Assembly: GCA_030830385.1 (NCBI GenBank)
Contig: JAURNA010000144.1
Coordinates: forward strand, 1-6,624
Reading direction: 5' to 3'
From: Crocinitomicaceae bacterium
GTDB taxonomy: Bacteria > Bacteroidota > Bacteroidia > Flavobacteriales_D > Crocinitomicaceae
DNA: 6,624 nt
Of the stretch, positions 1 to 5,720 are shown one piece after another. Numbering within the stretch: the first letter of the stretch is position 1; the number at the start of each line of letters is the position of its first letter. The notes beneath the pieces were generated by a model that saw nothing but the letters and a program-made list of their open reading frames with translations, was not told where the DNA came from and did no database searches. The translations under genes were made by a program, and so were the position numbers.

Positions 1-348
1 CGGAGCGTGCGCCTGCTGGGGATCCCAAATGCGGGGAATAGCCTCGTAAAGCATGATGACGGAACCAACGAGCAGAACAACCGTGTTTACGAGGGCTCCA
101 ACCACGGAGTAACGTCTGTAACCGTAGGTGAATTTCCGGGTCGGATTCTTGTTTGATAAATGCTGAAAATACCACGACAAACCCAATGAGCAGGAATCCC
201 CCAGATCGTGCACTGCATCGGTGAGAATGGCCACACTATTCGTCAGGAATCCACCGACTAACTCAACAAGTGTGAAGCCGAGGTTTAGAAAAAACGCCAC
301 GCGTAGATTCCGGGTCTCTGCATGCGAATGACCGTGAGTATGTGCCAT
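1..348 (-). CDS. Cation diffusion facilitator (CDF) family metal efflux transporter, N-terminal 116 residues
   Basis: The reading frame starts at the ATG at 348 and stays open to the left edge, so the C-terminal part is missing. CDF proteins are inner-membrane antiporters that export divalent metals such as Zn, Co or Cd in exchange for protons. Visible features are a His-rich N-terminus (HTHGHSH, residues 3-9), a first membrane segment at about 16-35, the family motif NSVAILTDAVHDLGDS at 37-52 within TM2, the FTYGYRR motif at 73-79, and TM3 at about 80-101. His47 and Asp51 form the HxxxD half of the intramembrane metal site. In this family that form is usually linked to zinc or cobalt rather than the DxxxD form of YiiP-like iron/zinc carriers. 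The start lies 21 bases after the phoH-like stop on the same strand, so the two are probably cotranscribed. Family assignment is firm; metal specificity is inferred. Confidence 0.93.
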   Translation of the reverse strand, partial: MAHTHGHSHAETRNLRVAFFLNLGFTLVELVGGFLTNSVAILTDAVHDLGDSCSLGLSWYFQHLSNKNPTRKFTYGYRRYSVVGALVNTVVLLVGSVIMLYEAIPRIWDPQQAHAP

Positions 349-369
349 CGATTATCGATTTTTTCTTCT

Positions 370-1404
370 TCAATCCTCGCTGAACTTCTTTCGCTCTGCC
401 TCTAGTTTCGCCTCCATTTCGTCCATCGCTGTAATCATCTTTTTCACGAGGCTGTGGCGAAGTACATCTGTTTGCCCCATGCGAACGATGCCTACTCCGT
501 CTACTTTTTCCAGGGCATCTAACGCAAAAGCCAGTCCCGACTTTTGTTTACGGGGCAAATCCACTTGTGACATATCTCCTGTAACGACGAACTTGGCCGT
601 CTTTCCCATTCGGGTTAGAAACATTTTCATCTGCATGGTGGTCGTGTTCTGGGCTTCATCCAAAATCACAAAGGCTTTATCCAGTGTGCGACCCCGCATG
701 AACGCAAGTGGGGCAATCTCTACGATTCCGAATTCGATCATGTCGGCCAGTTTCTCATGCGGAATCATATCTCGCAGGGCATCGTACAGGGGCATCATGT
801 ACGGATCGAGCTTCTCTTTCAGGTCGCCGGGCAAGAATCCCAGATTTTCACCCGCCTCCACAGCGGGACGAGTGAGAATGATGCGTTTGACTTCTTTTGC
901 CTTCAAGGCACGAATCGCCAATGCAACGGCTGTGTATGTTTTTCCTGTTCCTGCGGGACCAACCGCGAACACCATATCGTTTTTATTCACTGTGTCTACC
1001 AACTTACGCTGATTGACGGTCTGTGCTTTGATTTTCATTCCGTGATTGCCGTGAACCAGCGTTTCGGAGCCATTGTCGGTATTGAGCATCGTTGGACCGT
1101 CATCCAACATAAGATTGTCGATGTTATTTTCGGTGAGTTCGTTGTACTTATTGTAGTGTTGAATGATCAACTGGAATTTGCGCTCGAATTCGTCCATGAC
1201 TTCTTCATCTCCAACGAGTGTGAGCGAATTGCCACGCGCAACAACTTTCAATTTTGGGAAAAACGACCGTATGTATTTCAGTTTGGCATTGTTTACCCCG
1301 AATAGTTCTGCGGGATTGATACCGTTAATATCTAATTTTCGTTCCAGCAATCGACAACTGTTTTGATTTGTATGTACTCTTATTCGTCCCGGACGCATTT
1401 TCAT
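370..1404 (-). CDS. PhoH-family P-loop ATPase (PhoH-like/YbeZ type)
   Basis: Cytoplasmic nucleotide-binding protein of the PhoH family. Its members are linked to RNA metabolism and ribosome or rRNA quality control, often acting with YbeY, but the precise reaction is not settled. Numbered from the ATG at 1404 (344 aa), an N-terminal KH-like region spans about 25-90 and begins at the ELFGVNNAKL motif. The ATPase domain spans about 125-325, with Walker A GPAGTGKT at 149-156, TRPAVEAGENLGFLPGD at 178-194, Walker B VILDEAQN at 246-253, VTGDMSQVDLP at 274-284, and a conserved RHSLV near 316. The start is uncertain. The frame stays open upstream to a TTG at 1413, with ATGs at 1404 and 1398. Homologues usually begin only a few residues before the FFGVNN-like motif, so a TTG at 1350 (326 aa) is also possible. 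The CDF gene follows 21 bases downstream. Confidence 0.95.
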   Translation of the reverse strand: MKMRPGRIRVHTNQNSCRLLERKLDINGINPAELFGVNNAKLKYIRSFFPKLKVVARGNSLTLVGDEEVMDEFERKFQLIIQHYNKYNELTENNIDNLMLDDGPTMLNTDNGSETLVHGNHGMKIKAQTVNQRKLVDTVNKNDMVFAVGPAGTGKTYTAVALAIRALKAKEVKRIILTRPAVEAGENLGFLPGDLKEKLDPYMMPLYDALRDMIPHEKLADMIEFGIVEIAPLAFMRGRTLDKAFVILDEAQNTTTMQMKMFLTRMGKTAKFVVTGDMSQVDLPRKQKSGLAFALDALEKVDGVGIVRMGQTDVLRHSLVKKMITAMDEMEAKLEAERKKFSED

Positions 1405-1450
1405 TTCGAACAACCGTTGCGGTTGATGTACGATAGTCCGCGATTAACAT

Positions 1451-1458
1451 TATTTTTG
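1451..1458 (+). promoter_or_regulatory. Candidate -7 element (TATTTTTG) for the SAM hydrolase-family gene
   Basis: Reading rightward, TATTTTTG matches TAnnTTTG exactly and lies 47 bases before the ATG at 1506. The nearest upstream TTG (1423-1425) leaves a 25-base spacer, longer than the usual spacing of about 17-23, so the -33 element is weak. The only clear divergent gap in the left half of the window is here, which supports a promoter. Confidence 0.4.
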
Positions 1459-1461
1459 ATC

Positions 1462-1469
1462 CAAATTTA
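1462..1469 (-). promoter_or_regulatory. Candidate -7 element (TAAATTTG) for the phoH-like gene
   Basis: Reading leftward, TAAATTTG matches the Bacteroidota -7 consensus TAnnTTTG exactly. It sits about 57 bases before the ATG at 1404, giving a leader of about 50 bases. I see no TTG at the expected -33 spacing, so support is the -7 box and the position only. Confidence 0.4.
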
Positions 1470-1505
1470 GAAAATTATTCGCTCCGGCTGGCGGGGTTAA
1501 ATCGA

Positions 1506-2363
1506 ATGAAACTGATCACATTGACAACCGACATGGGCCTGAACGACCACTACGTGGCTTCGCTCAAAGGAACGATTCTTCGTTTGGCTTCGGATACTAT
1601 GATTGTAGATGTTTCGCATACGGTTAAGCCATTCGACATTTCGGAAGCGGCGTATCACGTTCGATCGTGCTTTGCCGATTTTCCGGAAGCAACTGTCCAC
1701 GTGATTGGTGTAGACTCTGAACCCATCGTCAATTTTGGAGGTTCGGACGGAAGTTTCCCCGTCATTATGAAATTCAGAGGGCACTACTTCGTAGCCTGTG
1801 ATAACGGATTTTTTGGTGCTTTTTTAGGCGAAAACACTCCGGATGGATTGTGGAGAATGACCGACATTATGTCGCGTGACAAATTGTTCAAGTTTCCCAC
1901 GAAGAATATTCTTCTCGATGCTGCTTGCAGACTGCTGCAGGGAGAATCGCCTGAAAATTTTGCGGAAGCCACTCAGGATTTCAAGCGTGCACTGAGTCCG
2001 GTCGCGGTTTCAGAGACCAACTTGATTAAGGGATACGTGATCCATACCGATAGTTATGGAAATGCGATCACCAACATTGATGAGAAGCTCTTCAGACGCC
2101 AGGGTAAGGACGTTCCGTTCATCCTTTATTTCAAACGGAAAGAATACTTTATCGATGCGATTTCCGAATCTTACAACGAAGTTCCGCAGGGGGAAAAAGT
2201 CGCGTTATTTAACGAGAGTGGACTACTCGAAATTGCCATCAACCGCGGGGCAAACCGAAGCACGGGTGGAGCCGAGCAATTGTTCGGACTTCGCGTGAAT
2301 GACATGGTTCGAGTCGAATTCACACCACAAGGATCCCACCAAACGTTTGAATCGCTGTTCTAA
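1506..2363 (+). CDS. SAM hydroxide adenosyltransferase / SAM-dependent halogenase superfamily protein (former DUF62)
   Basis: 285-residue cytoplasmic protein of the family that includes bacterial fluorinase, chlorinase and the SAM hydrolases that split S-adenosylmethionine into adenosine and methionine. The N-terminal domain shows LTTDMGLNDHYV (6-17, matching the substrate-binding Asp motif), IVDVSHTVKPFDISEAA (33-49), HVIGVDSEP (65-73) and CDNG (98-101). The C-terminal beta-barrel domain shows HTDSYGNAITNI (180-191) and the late SGLLEIAINRG segment. The common VDPGVGxxR motif is replaced by VDSEPIVNF, and the TFHGRD-type motif by KFPTKN (129-134). The Asp of the proposed Asp-Arg-His triad is therefore present, but Arg and His are not evident. 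It is the first gene of a rightward pair; the next start is one base after its stop. No strong Shine-Dalgarno is visible, which is normal in Bacteroidota. Family is firm; catalytic activity is uncertain. Confidence 0.92.
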   Translation: MKLITLTTDMGLNDHYVASLKGTILRLASDTMIVDVSHTVKPFDISEAAYHVRSCFADFPEATVHVIGVDSEPIVNFGGSDGSFPVIMKFRGHYFVACDNGFFGAFLGENTPDGLWRMTDIMSRDKLFKFPTKNILLDAACRLLQGESPENFAEATQDFKRALSPVAVSETNLIKGYVIHTDSYGNAITNIDEKLFRRQGKDVPFILYFKRKEYFIDAISESYNEVPQGEKVALFNESGLLEIAINRGANRSTGGAEQLFGLRVNDMVRVEFTPQGSHQTFESLF

Positions 2364-2364
2364 G

Positions 2365-2670
2365 ATGATCACCCGAATCGTTCAACTTGAGTTTCGCGAA
2401 GATTCCATCGGTCAGTTCCTCGAATTCTTCGAGGGGGTGAAGGAGATTGTGAATGGATTTCCGGGATGCCGGGGAATGCGATTGTACCAGGATATTGACC
2501 GACCTTATATTGTGTTAACGTACAGTCACTGGGAAAACGCCGAGGCACTGGGAAACTATCGGAATTCCGACGCTTTCGGAAAAATCTGGCCTACGATCAA
2601 ACCCTGGTTCGGAGGCAAACCAAAGGCATGGAGTGTCACGCCACATTTCGACGGATTCGCTGAACGCTAG
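2365..2670 (+). CDS. ABM-fold (antibiotic biosynthesis monooxygenase-like) small protein
   Basis: 101-residue protein read from the ATG at 2365, one base after the SAM hydrolase-family stop. The frame is open further upstream, but that part overlaps the preceding gene and does not look like the family. The protein has the ferredoxin-like dimeric alpha-beta pattern of ABM domains: an initial strand ITRIVQLEF, a helix with FLEFFEGVKEIV, then FPGCRGMRLYQDI (about 30-42), IVLTYSHWENAEALGNY and a W-rich end (IWPTIKPWF, KAWSV). ABM-family members include quinol monooxygenases and haem-degrading enzymes, but many are uncharacterised. No residue pattern here fixes the substrate. Tight spacing implies cotranscription and translational coupling with the upstream gene. 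Its 3' end (2636-2670) overlaps a convergent open frame on the minus strand that is probably a readthrough tail of a decayed gene. Confidence 0.85.
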   Translation: MITRIVQLEFREDSIGQFLEFFEGVKEIVNGFPGCRGMRLYQDIDRPYIVLTYSHWENAEALGNYRNSDAFGKIWPTIKPWFGGKPKAWSVTPHFDGFAER

Positions 2671-3135
2671 TTGGGTTTCCGTTTTTCAACGCACTGACAT
2701 CCGGGTATCCATGCACACCATACATTTGTTCAGGATCAGGACGATGAAATCCGGAGCCTCCGGGTTCGGGAACATTCCCGTCGGGAGATGCCACAACGGT
2801 TTCTCCTCCAACGATTCGGTAATCATCACCCGGTGTCCTCATTAATCAAAAAGGAAGCCACGAGAAGTTGCCCGCAATTACACCATAATATTCTCCCTGC
2901 CTCTCAGGTGTTTTTCCGAACCATCCATTGCATTCGTCCAACAGAAATATGGTCGAGTTGAATCCGTAATCAACGTCCGGATTGCATGCTTCAGTAACCG
3001 CTAAAATCCACCTCGTACATACTTGTTTACTCCTTTCGTTTCCACCCGGGCTAAAAACGTGTACTCTCCAAATACCAACCTCCTCGTAACGTCATCAACA
3101 TTACGCGTTGAATAAATACATTGAACGTATGGCAT
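2636..3135 (-). pseudogene. Decayed protein-coding gene of unrecognised family (frame change plus in-frame stop)
   Basis: No intact gene fills this interval, but the minus strand reads like protein in pieces. Piece A runs from an ATG at 3135 to a TAG at 3001 (44 aa) and includes VFGEYTFLARVETKGVNKYV, with ordinary codons. Near 3005-3015 the sensible reading moves to another frame. In that frame WILAVTEACNPDVDYGF, STIFLLDECNGWFGKTPERQ and GEYYGVIAGNFSWLPF follow, up to a TGA at 2846-2848; this frame is open from 3091 with no ATG. The same frame continues after the TGA with DDYRIVGGETVVASPDGN and FHRPDPEQMYGVHGYPDV, to a stop at 2636-2638. The final 10 or so residues lie antisense to the ABM gene and look meaningless, so the original stop was probably near 2670. 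The regular Tyr, Asp, Gly and Pro content suggests a once-real, perhaps secreted, protein. I do not recognise the family. Assembly error is an alternative to true decay. Confidence 0.5.
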
Positions 3136-3145
3136 TTTCTACCCC

Positions 3146-3173
3146 TTGCTTTCGAACGGAAACCTTATTTTTG
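3146..3173 (+). promoter_or_regulatory. Candidate promoter of the gldF-gldG operon
   Basis: A TTG at 3146-3148 is followed after 17 bases by TATTTTTG at 3166-3173. This fits the flavobacterial form TTG-N17-23-TAnnTTTG. The -7 box ends 22 bases before the gldF ATG at 3196, giving a short leader. It is the best-formed promoter in the window and is where the operon should start, since the stretch before it holds no intact rightward gene. Confidence 0.55.
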
Positions 3174-3195
3174 GACTTCAATCTATGATTGTTTC

Positions 3196-3933
3196 ATGAG
3201 AGCACTCTATTTCAAGGAAATCCGCAGCTTTCTCAGTTCCATTATCGGCTACGTGTTCATTCTGATTTTTTTGATCGCGTCAGGACTTTTTCATTGGGTA
3301 ATATCAGGGTCGATTGGTACAAATTTACTCGAAGGGGCAGAAGCGGATTTGATTCCTTTTTTCAACTTATCACCGGTTATTTTCCTCATTCTGATTCCTG
3401 CAATCACGATGCGATCCATTGCTGAAGAGCGAAGGTCAGGAACGATCGAATTGTTGTTTACCCGCCCTGTTTCGGACTTGAAAATTTTGCTCGCCAAATA
3501 CTTTGCGGGGGTCACCCTGCTTATTGTTGCCCTGATCCCTACCCTGATTTATTACATCTCGATGTATTACCTGGGCAACCCTGAAGGAATCATTGATAAC
3601 GGAGCAACTTTCACGTCGTACATCGGATTGATTCTGCTCGGAGCCATGTTCGTGGCAATCGGCATTTTTGCATCCACATTAACAAGCAGTCAGATTGTCG
3701 CCTTCATCCTGGCCATGTTTCTATGCTGGTTATTTTACGACGGATTGAACTTACTTGGATCCTTCAACCTGATGGGTGATCTGGACACGGTAATCCAACG
3801 CGCTGGAATCAAACTTCACTACGATAGCATCAAGAAAGGAGTCATTGACAGCACAGATGTCATCTACTTCTTGTCGATGATAACATTGTTCATATATGCG
3901 GCGCTAACCGTCATTAAATCCCTGAAGAAATAA
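3196..3933 (+). CDS. gldF: GldF: gliding motility-associated ABC transporter permease subunit
   Basis: 245-residue ABC-2-type inner-membrane permease. In Flavobacterium johnsoniae GldF works with the ATPase GldA and with GldG, and loss of any of them abolishes gliding; the transported substrate is unknown. Start: ATG at 3196 gives MRALYFKEIRSFLSS, the typical family N-terminus. The frame is open upstream to a TTG at 3121, but that extension is unlike the family and contains the promoter candidate. About six membrane segments are visible, near residues 17-37, 57-75, 100-122, 142-162, 166-187 and 222-242. Between TM2 and TM3 lies the conserved cytoplasmic loop AEERRSGTIELLFTRPVS, the probable contact with the ATPase. 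gldG begins one base after the stop. No ATPase gene is present in the window, as expected where gldA is unlinked. Confidence 0.94.
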   Translation: MRALYFKEIRSFLSSIIGYVFILIFLIASGLFHWVISGSIGTNLLEGAEADLIPFFNLSPVIFLILIPAITMRSIAEERRSGTIELLFTRPVSDLKILLAKYFAGVTLLIVALIPTLIYYISMYYLGNPEGIIDNGATFTSYIGLILLGAMFVAIGIFASTLTSSQIVAFILAMFLCWLFYDGLNLLGSFNLMGDLDTVIQRAGIKLHYDSIKKGVIDSTDVIYFLSMITLFIYAALTVIKSLKK

Positions 3934-3934
3934 C

Positions 3935-5716
3935 ATGAAAAAGAAGTTGATCAAAGGGGTTTACAATTGGGCTTTCCTCCTGATTTTGATGGCGGTGCTA
4001 ATCTTCGTTAACATCATCAGTTCGTACAGGAGTTTCCGAATTGACATGACAGAAGACAAACGCTTTTCCGTTGCTGAATCGACAAAGAAATTCTTAGAGG
4101 AAACCGAGAATTTCTCGGGTCGGTTGAACCTTAGAATTTACCTTGAGGGAGAATTGCCTGCTGAATTGCGTTCGTTTCGCGATGCGGTTGAGGACAAATT
4201 AAAAGAATGTAAGGTATACGCCGGAAATCGAATCGAATATCAATTCATCAACCCTAATGTTGGAACGGACGACGAAAAGAACGAGTTGTTTCAATCGCTT
4301 TATGATGAGGGACGAGGAATCATTCCGATGGACGTTGTCTACATGAAAGACGGTTCTCAAAGTCAGTTGCGCATTTGGCCGGGGGCGATCATTGATTATG
4401 GAGGGTCGGATGTAGATGTCATTCAGTTGTTGCCGGGATCACGGCCTCAGCGACCCTACCAACTTGCTGCAATTCCTTCCGTTACGCAAAACGCCATTAA
4501 CAACCTCGAATACATACTCATAAGCGGTATGCGCCGGGCAACGAAGGAATACAGACCCAGAATTGCTTTTCTTCAAGGTCATGGCGAGTTGAATCCGCAG
4601 GAAACGATGCGCGTTCGGAACGTTCTCTCGCAATACTATTCAATTCGTGAAGTTACTCTGAACGATTCGATTCATGCTCTTGACGGCGTTGATGGACTCA
4701 TCATCGCACGTCCTACTGAGAAATTTTCCGACAAGGACATATATCTGATTGATCAGTTCGTAATGAAGGGAGGAAGCCTCATGTGCTTTCTGGACAAACT
4801 CTCGATCAATGAAGACACACTGATGCAGAACGGGCAAGTCCACACAACCCGTTACGATCTTGGACTGGACCGAATGCTATTCGATTATGGGATAAAGATT
4901 CATGATAACCTGATCATGGATGTGAGTTGTGCTCCGAAATCCGTACCGTTACGAGAAGCCTCGATGATTCCCTGGTTCTATCACGTCCTCACAACTCCAA
5001 CGAAGCATCCAATTGCACGAAATCTGGAGCCCGTATCATTGGAATACGCAAACGAGATTCAATTTGTGCAGAATTCACCCAACGTGGCATTATCACCGGT
5101 GCTGACTTCAAGTACAAATTCGACAGCGACGGGAATGGCTCCTCTGGTGAGCCTTATGTTGCCAACAACCTACGGGAAAAATCCTCAATTAGCCCCAAAT
5201 CCGACGAGTGAAACAAACAAAAAATGTGTGGCAGGATTGGCTGAAGGAATGTTCGAATCATACTTTAAGAACCGAATCGTTGCAGAATTCGCGAATGATC
5301 CTGATGCGGGATTCGAAGCTCAAAGCACAAAAGAAGGCAAGGTTTTCGTAGTTGGTAATGGACGATTTCTGGCAAATTCATACGATACTATCCCGGACCG
5401 AACTGCACCGAATGGATATCGATTCGAAATGCCTCAATTCAATGAATTGCGCTATAGTGGGGAATTGCTACAAATGAATTTCCGACACTTCTTTGGCAAC
5501 CAGGAATTTTTCCAAAACCTAACCGATTACATGTTGGGAGACAATTCGGTATTGGACATCCGAAGCCGACAAATTGACATCCGTCAGATTGACAAAGAAA
5601 AAGTAAAGCGAGATGCAGGATTTTACAAGATGCTAAACCTGACCGTTCCCATCGGTATCATTCTCCTGCTTGCTATGGTGATGAACTACCTCCGCAAACG
5701 AAAATTTGCCCATTAA
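3935..5716 (+). CDS. gldG: GldG: gliding motility-associated ABC transporter substrate-binding/auxiliary protein
   Basis: 593-residue membrane-anchored partner of GldF, of normal length for the family. An N-terminal membrane segment (about 12-32) is followed by the family signature FRIDMTEDKRFSV (34-46), where the canonical form is RFDLTxDKRYxL. A long periplasmic domain follows, with NLRIYLEGELPAEL near 65-78, IEYQFINPN near 99-107, and IAFLQGHGEL (210-219), the GHGE motif of ABC-transporter auxiliary proteins. Later segments include GLIIARPTEKFSDKDIYLIDQ and KVFVVGNGRFLANSYDT. A C-terminal membrane helix (about 572-588) ends in the basic tail NYLRKRKFAH, placing both termini in the cytoplasm and the bulk outside the inner membrane. 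The gene starts one base after gldF and is followed 4 bases later by the DUF4340 gene, so all three form one operon. The role in gliding is known from F. johnsoniae; here it is inferred by homology. Confidence 0.94.
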   Translation: MKKKLIKGVYNWAFLLILMAVLIFVNIISSYRSFRIDMTEDKRFSVAESTKKFLEETENFSGRLNLRIYLEGELPAELRSFRDAVEDKLKECKVYAGNRIEYQFINPNVGTDDEKNELFQSLYDEGRGIIPMDVVYMKDGSQSQLRIWPGAIIDYGGSDVDVIQLLPGSRPQRPYQLAAIPSVTQNAINNLEYILISGMRRATKEYRPRIAFLQGHGELNPQETMRVRNVLSQYYSIREVTLNDSIHALDGVDGLIIARPTEKFSDKDIYLIDQFVMKGGSLMCFLDKLSINEDTLMQNGQVHTTRYDLGLDRMLFDYGIKIHDNLIMDVSCAPKSVPLREASMIPWFYHVLTTPTKHPIARNLEPVSLEYANEIQFVQNSPNVALSPVLTSSTNSTATGMAPLVSLMLPTTYGKNPQLAPNPTSETNKKCVAGLAEGMFESYFKNRIVAEFANDPDAGFEAQSTKEGKVFVVGNGRFLANSYDTIPDRTAPNGYRFEMPQFNELRYSGELLQMNFRHFFGNQEFFQNLTDYMLGDNSVLDIRSRQIDIRQIDKEKVKRDAGFYKMLNLTVPIGIILLLAMVMNYLRKRKFAH

Positions 5717-5720
5717 CGTT

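Noticed and set aside
347..359. Two ATCGAT copies one base apart in the phoH-like/CDF gap.
   Set aside because: Short, AT-rich, and one copy overlaps the CDF start codon; no further copies or wider symmetry to support a binding site.
479..1305. Long open frames on the plus strand (177 and 182 codons) opposite the PhoH-like gene.
   Set aside because: They lie entirely antisense to a strongly conserved gene and have Ser/Cys/Phe-rich, non-family-like sequence; they are shadows of its codon pattern.
2767..2780. Inverted repeat CGGGAACATTCCCG (6-base arms, 2-base loop) as a terminator or operator.
   Set aside because: The loop is too short for a good hairpin, no T-tract follows on either strand, and it lies inside the protein-like minus-strand stretch.
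2633..2845. Plus-strand open frame of 70 codons after the ABM gene.
   Set aside because: Ser/Ile/Arg-rich and without a family-like pattern; it overlaps the end of the ABM gene and is the antisense of the more protein-like minus-strand frame.
3001..3015. Programmed -1 frameshift joining the two frames of the minus-strand remnant.
   Set aside because: The needed shift is -1, but GGATTTTAG is not a canonical X XXY YYZ slippery heptamer and the TAG context would favour +1 slipping, which leads to a nearby stop. An indel is simpler, and the downstream TGA also argues for decay.
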